64,000 bases of DNA. Source: Acarospora socialis. Its lineage: Eukaryota > Ascomycota > Lecanoromycetes > Acarosporales > Acarosporaceae. How positions within the stretch are numbered: position 1 is the stretch's first letter; the number at the start of each line of letters is the position of its first letter. The notes under the pieces are model-generated. The model saw only the letters and a list, made by a program, of their open reading frames with translations. It had not been told where the DNA came from and made no database searches. The translations under genes and the position numbers were made by a program. Shown one piece after another: positions 1 to 10,694 of the stretch. The stretch spans positions 2,046,001 to 2,110,000 of the forward strand of contig JAMYGW020000003.1 of the NCBI GenBank assembly GCA_025617375.2. The letters are read 5' to 3'.

Positions 1-481
1 GGAGTACTGCCAGCCCGCCAGGTGCACAAGCGATCGAATCATCACCAGCCCTGCTGTTCCTGACCTGCCGAAGAAGGAAGGTTACAGCGTTACTGCCCGG
101 GGTCGGGTGCCGGCAGCTCGTAGGCTGTTGCTACGAGCACCCGCCAACACCCACCAAGACTCAAGTGTATCCTAAGCAATGTATAAATGAATATTTCTCT
201 TGGACGATCTTGAGAGTCTGGTTATAGATGAATGTTGAGGAAGAAGTGTCTATCTCGAAGTTCAGAAGTAGTCATTCAACCTACTCGTTGTTATCTCCCT
301 CTTTCGTTGCTAGGCTTGCTTGAGCGTTCGAGGGCAGAAATTCCGTGAGACCTGCAACTAACTTGACTAAAGAGCGGCCAGAGATCAACAAGTACTGATC
401 AACAACTTGTAGCACTACAACTTTGACCGCAGGCAAATGAAACCCCTCCAGACTCAGACGTCACCAGACGACCACGCTCGT
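1..481. other. Left edge, no gene seen
   Basis: No convincing coding exon is seen between the window edge and the stop codon of the sugar transporter. The stretch should hold the transporter 3' UTR and perhaps the flank of a gene outside the window. Confidence 0.5.
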
Positions 482-2344
482 CTACGTATGGTGGACAGCG
501 CGTTTCTCGCCGATCTCGAGAGCAGTGGCATCCAAACTCGGCTTTCGGCCCACACTGCCACCGCGATGCATGAGACCAGTCTCGGGATCGACGACGCTGT
601 TGCCCCTCCGCGCGGCCTGAACCAGCTCGGGGTTCTGCTCCTTCAGGATGGCGAAATTGCGCTCCGCCTCCCAGTTCCAGATACTGTCGGAGGCGAAGAG
701 GAGGTTCATTTCCTCGAGCGTGCGCTGGTTCGACTCGGGGTAGAGGGCCCACACGATGGGGATGGTGATGACATTGACGGCGCCGAAGATGAAGTACGTA
801 TTCTCGTGTAACCGATCGAAGATATAAGGCAACAGGAGCGTGCACCAGCCGTTTCCGACCGACCAGCCTGCAACGCCCCACGCGTTCCCCTTGGCGCGAA
901 CTTCAAGCGGGAAAATCTCGGCGGGATACAGCCAAGGGACCGTCAACCAGGTGGCTCCAAAGGTCGCGGTGAATAGGAAGATCATGGCGACGGCGCCGAT
1001 ACCGTAGCTGATTGCTTTGCTGTGTTGGGCAGCGGCCTCGGCGTGTTGGCCGATGCTGTCGAGATAATCGCCTTGGGCGCTCGCCTTTACACCGACGTGG
1101 GTGACGGCGCCGGCGATGAACATGGAGAGGCCTTGCATGACTGAGCCCCAATATAGGGTCCAACGGCGGCCAATACGGTCCAGAGTGAAGACGCAGATCA
1201 ACGTGGCGAATGTGTAAGTGATGTAGTTGACCCCTGAGATCCATTTGGCTTTCGAAGCGCCGATGCCGGAGATACGGAAGATGGTTGGGGCAAAGATGGT
1301 CACACCAGCGATACCAATCCATTCCTGCAAGATTTGAAGCCAAATAACAAGCTGCACACGACGGGCGGTATGAAGTTTGCCTTGACCGATGCCGAAAAAC
1401 ATGGCGTAGTATGAGTTACTCTTGGACGTTTTGCGCTCCAGTTCAGCGATGTTGAGGATGTCTTGAAACTCAGCTTCTGCTTTGCCCGCATCGGCACCGG
1501 TTTCGCCTCGAAGACGACCGAGGATGTAACGAGCTTCCTCATTCCGACCCATCTTGGTGAGCCACCTGGGAGATTCCGGAAAGAACCAAACGATGGCGAG
1601 AAGGAAGATGAGAGGGACGATTTGAAAGGCGATGGGGAAACGCCAGACAAATCCATCGTAGCCCCGACCATCGCCATAATAAGAGCAAGCGAATTCAAGC
1701 CAGTACGCAACAACGACACCGAGGATGTTCAGGGTGAATTCAATGGAGACGAATTGGCCACGAGAGGTATGTTCGGCAGTCTCCGTGGCCCAAACTGGTA
1801 CGATGGCATTCAAAATACCGGTTCCCCAGCCGTTGATCAAACGAGCTTTAACACAGTCATCAGCGGAGAGCACTGCAACAACAATCTCATCAGGTTCATA
1901 CCAAATATCATCCAAACATGGTTCTGAGCAGAGCATTGAAGAGTAGCACCAAATATGCCCCAGCCAGCACCGATAGCAATGGTCTTTATACGTCCGTAGC
2001 GATCACCGAGAGAGCCGCCGGCAAGACAGCCGATAAGAGTGCCGAGGTAGTATACGGCAATCTACTCGTGTGAGTAATAGATCGTAAGCTCGTGAGAGCG
2101 AATGGCAGGTACTCACGATACCTCCCTGAAGAAGACTGTTATCGATGAGGGGAGCTCCATCGGGACCCATATGACCGAATTTCATAGTGGTGTCATAGTA
2201 GTCCGCGGTGTTATTGACGCCGCTCATCAAACCTTGATCATAACCGAAGAAGAAGATGGACAAGGCAGCCACACAATTGATGGCTGTGAGAAGACCTCTC
2301 TTCTCCAGCCTGTGGACCACATTGGACTTCGGTATGATATTCAT
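482..2344 (-). CDS. MFS sugar transporter (first copy)
   Basis: Predicted plasma-membrane sugar/H+ symporter of the MFS sugar-porter family. I infer three exons: 2117-2344, 1902-2061 and 482-1845, with introns 2062-2116 and 1846-1901. The second splice restores an uninterrupted MIFARLINGWGTG segment, and the total is about 583 aa, normal for fungal hexose/disaccharide permeases. Family signatures seen are FFGYDQG in TM1, GDRYGR in the first cytoplasmic loop, PESPRWL before the central loop, DRIGRR, and PESNQRTLEEMN in place of the usual PETKG..LEE. The C-terminal tail of about 80 residues is hydrophilic. The substrate cannot be read from sequence; the overall look resembles lactose/hexose permease-like fungal proteins. 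A second, distinct sugar porter lies at 7410-9444. Confidence 0.9.
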
Positions 2345-4369
2345 GTTTGAGGTGTCGAGTAGACAAGAGGGTAAAGGAGCGATAGACTAAATCTGACCGC
2401 AAAGGGAGAAGAGTAAAGAACTTCTGACCGAGAATTTGCAGCGCAGAAGGGGCTGAGATTAAGGACGGAGGAGAGGAGAGGAACAGCAGTACCGCTCGCG
2501 GAGGGAAGTGCAGATCAATGAAGAAAGTGATCAGGGCAGAGACGGATGTAGGATCTTATAGACGTGCCGCGAAGACATATGGAAAGTGGGATCTGATATG
2601 ACTACCAACCCTGCATGAGACGTAGACGTGCAGCATTGCGACGAGCCAGGTGTCCGGTAGCTGCAGCGATTGGAGAGGGTAAAAGCGATGGAGTCGAGAC
2701 CCAGCATTGCGACCCCTAGGATTGCGATCCCTAGTGACAGTGGGAGAGCTTCTCGGATCATGGCTTGGCTCGACATCGTAAATGCACGCTCAGTTTCCCC
2801 ACCTATGATCTCGCTCCAAGGCAAGCCTGAAGAGGCTTTCGAGGTCTTCCATAAGGCTAAAAAGGTAAGAAGGCGTCCCAAAGCACGGTTAGACCTTCGA
2901 GAAGGACGCTAGAAGGTACCCACCCGGACGTTTGGCGGTTTCAACAGTCGATCATGAGGCCCTTGTTCTGCCATTGATCTCTCTGCCGTCTTCCCAGTCA
3001 ATCTGCGCCGCTGGCCCTACACCCACTCGGCTGTCGAGCACTGAGTGCCATGACACCTGAATGGCTACCATCGACCCACATACACAAACATCTTGCGGAA
3101 TTCAAGAACGACTAGAAGGTTTCCAGAATAACATTGTTTCCCTACAGGGTTCAGACAGAGCGCGTGGATTGCTTGCATGGAACTTGGGACTCAGACAAGC
3201 CTGTAAGAGCTCCATTGGATAAAGTGTATCAATGCAGCACCTTTGTGTAGGTCGTGGTAGCCGCTTACTGCGGCTATCCTTCCGCTCTGTCGTGATCTTG
3301 TACACAGCAAGTGCTGAACTTTCGTGGTCTTGTGTCACCACACCGAGTCAGCCCCCTTGATGACCCGTTCGAATCATCATCGGTCGGACTGCAGTCATCG
3401 GGATTGAGACCATCCCAGTGGTGCGGCGGCTATCTTGGATTTCTCCAATCTGTTTTGAAGGTTTTGCGGTGTTTACCAGCCCCAATGAGATATCGATACT
3501 CGGTGACGCTGGGATCCCCCAATGTAGTGGGGTAGACGGGCTGGCCTTAGTCATCTCCGCCCGTCATTTAAGCATTTAAGCATTGCCTATCATTCCACGT
3601 GACATGCATATCCGGCACAGTATCCGCCACCTAGCGCGCCGCATTGGCTTGCAAGGGACTTGGAACGGCAACCTGCGAGCTGATAGCCGTACAGCTGCTC
3701 CGTGTCTGATGGCGAGGCATGCGGGGCTAACCTGTGACAAGCATGACCATCCATGGTGAAGCAGGCCATCCGGCGGCTACGGAACCGAATGTGAATGCGT
3801 AGCCGGTACGGAGTACCGAGTATACGCGCATTCTATCCTCCTTTCCTCCTTGCATGCCCGTACCATCGGTTCTTCCATCGACTGCGAGTCAATTCTCCAG
3901 CTGACGTATGCAGGGTCAATGCAGTAGACGGAGAAAGAGGTGAGAACGACAGCGGAGAAGAAGAGGATATGGGCGACGGTGAGGTCGAGGACGAGGAGGA
4001 GAAAAGTATAATCGTGTGAAAGACAGTTTAGTAATGTGTGGCCCCCACATGCTAGTTAGGCAATCAGAAGCCCTGCCGCATTCAACCTGCATAGCCTCAT
4101 CTTCTCTTGCTATTCTACCCGAGCCATTGCGCTTTCAGGGAAGGAAGGAACACGGGTTCGAGACTCTCATTTACACCATCCATCAACCTACTTGTAACAG
4201 CTCTGGGAGTTAGAATCTCTTCTAGGATTTAGGATTATACAAGCCAAGACAAGCAGGCGTCAAAATACACTTCGGGCGTTGATCACAAGAGCCCAGCAGC
4301 GGTTAAACAAAGTTTGTAGCCCACCACGCCGTAAAGATTATGGCATCTCAAAGCTCCGTAGGCGTCCGA
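2345..4369. other. 2 kb intergenic region
   Basis: This is the promoter side of the sugar transporter and the 3' side of the dienoyl-CoA isomerase. Several short ORFs occur on both strands, but none shows a recognisable domain or a coherent splice pattern. I see no gene here. Confidence 0.5.
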
Positions 4370-5366
4370 TCACAGCTTGGCAAAGGTAGGTGTCCTCTTC
4401 TGAATTCCGGACAGCATGGCATCGGAGACATCCTTAGTTTGAAGCGAGGCACTGTTCCAAAGACCCGTGTACCGAAGACCTGGAAGAACCAAGTCAGTTC
4501 TCCCACACCCAGAACGGCGAACATGCGATAGCGGTAATACACACCATCAGCCACCGCATGATCGCGACTATAATTCAACAACTCCTTCGTCCCCTGCACC
4601 GCAACCGGACTCTTCTGCGCGATCAGCGCCGCAAGCTTCAAGCCCTCTCCCACCGCCTCCTCCTTGCTCCCCCACACCGAGTTCACAAACCCCACCCTGA
4701 GCGCCTCCTCGGCCCCGAACACCCGCGCACTCATACACACCTCCTTCACCCACCCGAAACTTCCCACCACCTTCGGCAGCCGGCTCAGCGTCCCTACATC
4801 GGCAGCGATCCCGATATCAACCTCTTTCACTGAGAAGCGCGTGTCCCGGCTGCAGATCCGGACATCGGCGCAGGTGCTGAGGTCGATGCCGAGGCCGAAC
4901 GTGTAGCCGTGCATGATACAAATGACGGGCTTCTCGCAGCGCTCGATGGCGCTGACGCAGTCTTGAAAGTCGGCGATGTTCCGACGGAACTGTGTTGCGA
5001 TGCGTGCTGCATCCGGAGGTGGTTGCTCGGGGCTTGATGGGGTTGGTGGGCGAGGTTGGGTGATCAGGCCGGATTCCGAGGCGGCTTGGACGTCGAGGCC
5101 GGCTGTGAAGGCTCTGGTGCCGGCACCTGTGAAGAGGATGGCGCGAACGTCGGGCGAGTGGGAGAGGGTCTGGAAGATATCGCGGAGTTCGAGCCACATT
5201 CTATGAAGGAATTAGAACACCACAGTGTTTGCGACGCATTGGGGTCTTACGCTTCGAAGAAAGAGTTCAGTTTCCCAGGTCGATTTATCTCGACGTGAAT
5301 GACATAATTTTGGGGAGAAGTGACGTTAAAATGTTTGTACGACTGAGTCGTAGAGTGATCGGCCAT
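4370..5366 (-). CDS. Peroxisomal delta3,5-delta2,4-dienoyl-CoA isomerase
   Basis: Crotonase-fold enzyme that isomerises 3,5-dienoyl-CoA to 2,4-dienoyl-CoA during beta-oxidation of unsaturated fatty acids. Inferred exons are 5251-5366, 4545-5200 and 4370-4479, giving about 293 aa, the usual family length. Exon 1 encodes HVEINRP, the conserved first strand. The core has the oxyanion-hole region (TAGLDV, HGYTFGLGIDL) and the family motif KEVDIGIAADVGTLSRLPK, which contains the catalytic Glu and Asp of dienoyl-CoA isomerases. Splicing out 4480-4544 replaces a nonsense tail with ADGLRYTGLWNSASLQT and ends the protein in AKL, a PTS1-type peroxisomal signal. Without that splice the PTS1 is lost. The ATG at 5366 is the first in frame and gives a short leader before the domain. 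Confidence 0.9.
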
Positions 5367-6026
5367 GGCTCAGGCTTGTTATACAAAGGCAGTATAGATT
5401 TCTAAAAACCTTTGAGGTTGAAATAACTGTGACTTGCTCTAATATATGAAGTCTCACAAGTCCGTGAAAAGAGGAAGCGACAGTGAACGCACTGAAAAGA
5501 GTGACGAGGTGAAACGCGCAAGGGCAAGATAAGGAAAGGCAACGGTCATGATTAGAGACTTGCCTCGGCTTTACCCCAGATTTGCGGCTAGATCGTCTCT
5601 TAAGGTAGGGCTGTAACGCTTGAGCATTGCTTATCGATAACTCTCGAACGAAGATCAAGACAAATTGATTGCTTCACAGAAAGCCTCGTCACAGCTGTAA
5701 ATTTGAGGCCGTGCCTAAATAGAGACCCTGACCGCTTCACGATGGTGTAGTCGGGCCGGTCCGTAAACAGATCCCTTGAACATAAGCACATTAGAAAGGA
5801 CCTACGATGAAAGGTTCAGGTATTCAACTGTCCGACAATATTCAATGCAGTTCCAGGTGCCAGGAGCCAAAGAGTGCGTGAAGCCTGTCTGTCTGCTTAC
5901 TCATAATCTTGAATCAAAACCTCAAGAAACAGTGCTGGCGACCATTCATTGATAGAACCCCTCCGTCACAAACAGCTCCAGTAATTCCCGCACAAAACCT
6001 CCTAATCCCACTCCATCCCATCCACC
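5367..6026. other. Divergent promoter region
   Basis: Intergenic stretch between the divergently transcribed dienoyl-CoA isomerase and DUF427 genes. It should hold both promoters. No coding signal or recognisable site is seen. Confidence 0.45.
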
Positions 6027-7116
6027 ATGACCGAGTAAGTCCCCGCCCCAACCCCCATCCGCAACCCTCTCAACCCAGACTCCCTAACCATACCCCAGCC
6101 TCGTCGCCCTCGCCACCACCCTCCTCCGCAACGGCCCCCACAAAACCTGCCCCACCCCCCGCCGCGTCCGCGTCCTTTTCAACAAAACCTACATCGCCGA
6201 CACCCTTTCCGCCCAACATGTCTGGGAGCACCCCTACTACCCCACGTTCTACCTCCCGCACGACAGCATCCTCGCCTCCGCCCTCCGCGCCGGCCGCGCC
6301 ATCCCCGACCCCACCGGCCACAATGGCTCCGACGACCACAGCGAGCCGGCCGCCTTCCTCGGCACGCTGCGGGTTGGCCAGCGCTCCACAGACCGAGTGC
6401 TGATGTTCGAAAAGGGCCCGTTGGCCGGGCTGGTGAGGCTGGAGTTCGGGGCCATGGACGCGTGGTTCGAGGAGGAGAGCGAGGTGTACGTGCACCCGAA
6501 GGACCCGTTCAAGCGGATCGAGACGCTGCCGTCGCGGCGGGCGGTCCGGGTCGAGGTGGATGGCCAGGTGGTGGCGGAGAGTGCGGGGATGGTGCTGCTG
6601 TTGGAGACGGGCTTGCCGGCGAGGTATTATTTGCCGAAGACGGCGGTGAGTAAGGGGTGGTGGGGTGGTGGGGTGTGGGTGGGGGCTGATAGGAGTGGAT
6701 GCTGTAGGTGAGGTGGGAGTTTCTGACCCCGAGCGAGACGACGTCGAGTTGTCCGTATAAGGGGATGGCGAAGTGAGTTATCACGGTCTGTTTTGCTACT
6801 ACTCTACGGGGACTGACGGTCGTTGGAAGTTACTATCATGTCACGGTGCGCGGGAAGAAGCAGGACGACGCCATCTGGTGGTATAAGTCCGCCTCTCTGT
6901 TGCCCAGTACGGAGAATACTGCTGAGTGGGTGAACTAGATATCCCACACCAGAGTCTATTGCAATTGCTGGCATGGTGAGTTCCCTTTTGATGCTTGGTT
7001 TTAGGACAAGATTACCTCTGAGCTGATCTTGGGCACAGGTATGCTTTTACAATGAAAAGGTGGATATTTGGATTGATGGCGTCAAGGAAGAGAGACCGAA
7101 GTCGAAGTTTGGCTAG
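6027..7116 (+). CDS. Tandem DUF427 domain protein
   Basis: Small cytosolic protein of the DUF427 family, whose biochemical role is not established. Six exons are inferred: 6027-6034, 6099-6645, 6708-6772, 6830-6886, 6939-6975 and 7039-7116. The first exon is only 8 nt (ATG plus five bases), so the start is deduced from a clean GTAAGT donor and the match of the next exon. The N-terminal half carries a degenerate copy of the fold (RVRVLFNKTYIADT, then HPYYPTFYLPHDSI). The C-terminal half has the canonical DUF427 pattern: VEVDGQVVAES, ETGLPARYYLPK, CPYKGMANYYHV, IWWYKYPTPE and CFYNEKVDIWIDG. About 263 aa. Short exons and high GC at third positions fit the surrounding genes. Confidence 0.85.
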
Positions 7117-7409
7117 CTGGAGCGTACTCACTGGAATGTCGTTGGATGACGGCTATGTGCTATGACTCTCACGACAATATGGCTAAGGGCTCCTTGTCAA
7201 GCTAAATTCCCAGTAATGATGCTAGAGTAGTCACACCATTGTATTCTAGTTCTCGCATATCAATTCACTAGATATTATCTAAAAGCCCTAAGGAAGCCAT
7301 ATCAAAAGAATATAAGGTACTTCAGGAAGTGATATAGAAGCCATCAAGTAGATAAATCAATGTAAAGCTTTTTAGATTCGGGTAAGCCAGCATATCGACT
7401 TAATAACAT

Positions 7410-9444
7410 TCAGAGGGTCTCTTTCTCATAACCATTCTCAGCCTGGTACGCTGGGTCCGAATGGTGAATGTTCCCCACACCGCGTGATCGAGCTTTAGTG
7501 GAGGAGACCACACTGGCTCGGCGGACATGCTCTTCCGTCTCTTCGTAGTTGATGAGTAGTTCGCCATGCTTACCATATCTAGAGGAAGTCAGAGAATATG
7601 ACATCTCGGGTTTCACACGTGGACATTAACATACCTTCGCGGTTCCTGCTTGGCAACCTTTACGACATTGAGTATGCTGGTTGTCTTGCGGAAGATCGTA
7701 TCCATTTCTTCAAGGGAACGATACGCTGTTTCCGGGTAGAAGAAGTAAACGACGGGGATGATAAAGGCGTTGATAGCGGCAAAGATGATGTATGTCTTAT
7801 ATCCAATCGACGAGAAAGAGACAGGGGTTATCATGACCACCAGGAAATTGAACGCCCAATTTGCGCTTGTAGAAAGTGCGTTGGCCGGAGCGCGGATGCG
7901 GAGAGGTACGATTTCGGCCGGGTAAAGCCAGGTCATGCCGAGCCAGCCGACGGCGAAGAAGCTGTTGAAGATGAAGAGGAAAGCTGCGGCAACGATTCCG
8001 GGGCCTGTTCCGCCGATTGCTGTCATGGCGGCAAGGATGGCCATGGATGCAACCATTCCGGCGGCTCCAAACAACATGAGTGGACGGCGTCCATATTTCT
8101 CGATACACCAGACGGCAATCCAGGATGCAGCGAAGTACTCAGTACCATTGGCAGCAGCAAGAATTCGAGCTGTGAACCCGGACAGACCAATCTCGTTCTG
8201 GTAGATCACTGCAGCATAGAAAGTGATCAAGTTAATTCCGCTGATCTGTTGAAATACTTGATTCACATAGGCCAATACCGTGCGGTGAAAGTGTCGGTTT
8301 TCATCCATTGTAAAAAGATCGCGAAAGCCTCCTTGTTGCATCTCTAGCACAGTATCCTTGATAGCAGCAAATTCTGCATGTATGTATCGGTCATCAGTTG
8401 GCAGGTCACTCAGAGCACCCAAGACAGAGAGCGCCTCGTCCTCTTTCCCCTTTAGAACAAGCCATCTTGGCGACTCGGGTAGCTCGAGTATGAAAGTCAG
8501 GATGGTCAGAGCGAAGACGATCTGGAAAGCTATAGGAAACCGCCATGAGATCGAGCTAGGCTCGAGGAAGCTGAAACCAAAGTCCAGCCAGTACGCAATA
8601 CATATACCGCCTGTGATAAGAGCGCCTTGAACCATGACAAGTTGCCCTCGTCTGTGGGACTTTGAGCATTCGGATTGCCATGTCGGGACCGTAGAAGTAT
8701 TGAGACCGTTTCCGAAGCCTAACGCAATGCTTAGATATTAGCCGTCGGTCTTGGAAGTGACCTGTCCTAAGTGCGTAACAGGAAGACTACTACAGGGTGT
8801 AGAGGGCTCAAACCCCCCCACATGTTCCATCATGCTTCCTCGTGTGACCATCCCCACGGGCAATAACCGTATATCAAAAAGGGTTTGCTCTGGTTGCCTG
8901 GTTGCCTGGTTGCCTGATGGTAACCGCCAACTCAAACGATGCATGAGGACATATGAGGACAGGGGCGCGTAGCCTTACCTGTAACGACCCTCCCCGCAAT
9001 GAAATGGCCAAGGCTGAATGCAGAGCACTGTACCGCAGCCCCAATAACCATGATCGACGAGCCAAGGAAGATAGTCCTCCGCCTCCCCAGAACATCGCCA
9101 ATCCAGATAGTCGCGACAGCCCCGCAGAAGCAGCCGACATTGTACGACGCAACAGAGATGCCTTGGATCGTGGACCGGTGATTCCTTTGCGCTTGTGTAA
9201 GACCTTGTTGTCCGACCTCTGTGACGTCGATCTCTGGGAATACTTTCACGAAGGATGGTAGGGTCAGAAGACCGCCCATGACGCCTTGATCGTATCCGAA
9301 CAGACTGTGTTTGGCTATCAGTTTGGTGCAACCTCGAGCGGTGTCGAGTTAGTAGCCTTACAGGAAGTCGAGACCTGCGAGGATGCCAATCGCGACGTTG
9401 AGGCGAAGACCCCTGAGCCCGAAGTATCGAGGTCCTCCAAACAT
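7410..9444 (-). CDS. MFS sugar transporter (second copy)
   Basis: Second sugar-porter family MFS transporter, not a recent copy of the one at 482-2344 because motif wording differs throughout. Inferred exons are 9362-9444, 8979-9304, 7635-8718 and 7410-7578, about 553 aa. Signatures seen: FLLFGYDQGVMGG in TM1, GDVLGRRRTIFLG in loop 2-3, GFGNGLNTSTVPTWQSE in TM4-5, PESPRWLVLKGKEDEA, EKYGRRPLML, WLYPAEIVPLRIR, and YPETAYRSLEEMDTIF at the end of TM12. The middle intron (8719-8978, 260 nt) is long for this window and holds three copies of an 8-bp repeat. The last intron, 7579-7634, shifts the tail into a frame that continues to 7410. The substrate is unknown, probably a hexose or related sugar. 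Confidence 0.88.
8892..8915. repeat. Three tandem 8-bp repeats in an intron
   Basis: Three perfect head-to-tail copies of GGTTGCCT lie inside the 260-nt intron of the second sugar transporter. This is a short minisatellite-like tract with no known function. Confidence 0.8.
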
Positions 9445-10694
9445 GATTCGAGCGGGGGAATGAGAACTTCACGATGTTTGGTCTGTATTCAATTGGCGAT
9501 AGCTAGTTGACATGGCTTCAATATCGATCAAGCTGGGTCATGACATCGATCGTGGAGCTCAGACAAGTAGATTCCAATGGAAGTAGAGGAGTTGCCAGCT
9601 GTAAGAATCCATGTCAATGGAGTTAATGGATGTCAACGTTTGCCTGTCGATCCTGGGGTAAAGACAAGCCCATGTCAATGCTGTGGTAGCATCTCGGTCC
9701 ATGATCATACGAGCGCATCCATCGTTGGGAGAAAGGGTGCATGACGAACATGCAGGCAACCCCATCTCCCCACACACTTTGGTGATCTCGTAGTGTCTTT
9801 GAAACTGGACATATATGTCGTGTCACCATCCTCCAGAAGACCTGGGGATATGTGTGGACCATACAGGCCGGTTGTTGTGTGTGAAGAGAGTGGAGAGATT
9901 GGCAACAGTTGAGACCTTGGATCTCCTTCAGATGTCACAGACGGGTAGTCCCGGCACTAACACTCATTAGCCGAACGATGTCCTATCAATTTTGAAGGTA
10001 GCTTGATCAATATAACAATTTCACACCTATATCATTGCAGTACAAACAGTCTCTGCCTTAACTGCCGACGATGGACACTGGCCCTTGCTGCCTCCTACTC
10101 AAACGTGGTGATCATCAGAGGTGCATCTATCGTACCTCCTAACATCTTGGACAATCTGTATCTCTTGTAGCTTCAGAACTTAACGCGTCCTTCTCACCAG
10201 CATGGACGGCTCCTTTCATTTGTTGCTGATCAAAGACTAAGCGTGAGCACAGGTATCCGTAACTGTTGTGGTGCCGTATGTGAATCCTATACACAATTTT
10301 ATGCAACACATGCCATCCTGATGCATCTGATGAGCTTTTGGTTGATAGTGCTTATCCCGATACAAGCTATACATTGAGTCTGGTAGTACAGCAAGTAAGT
10401 ACCTAGGTAGGTACGAGTATCTTATGGGCACTATGGCAAGCTAAACACCACAAGATCGGCATGAGAACTATCGGCGTGGGCAGTAACGAGTGAAGAAGAA
10501 AATATCCCACCCCTTGGATCAAACAGTCTCAACTGAACAGTCGTCGGACAATGCTTTGCCCGCCAAAACCGTCAGACAAGAGAGTGCACTGTCGGGATAA
10601 GGAGCATCGCGGGAAAAGGTCACTAGCCAGGTTGCGAGGGCAACTCAGCTCGCCATTCCGGCATTGACCAAGGGAAGGGTATATCCTCCTCGCC
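9445..10694. other. Intergenic region
   Basis: Upstream of the second sugar transporter and downstream of the zinc knuckle gene. Only short, unsupported ORFs are present and I see no domain. Confidence 0.5.

Noticed and set aside
437-811. Plus-strand ORF of 124 codons
   Set aside because: It is antisense to the well-supported C-terminus of the first sugar transporter and has no recognisable domain.
482-9444. A sugar or fatty-acid catabolic gene cluster at the left end
   Set aside because: Two transporters, an isomerase and a DUF427 protein do not make up a known pathway, and no pathway-specific regulator is present.
9286-9510. Plus-strand ORF at the 5' end of the second transporter
   Set aside because: Mirror of the transporter exons on the opposite strand; no independent coding evidence.
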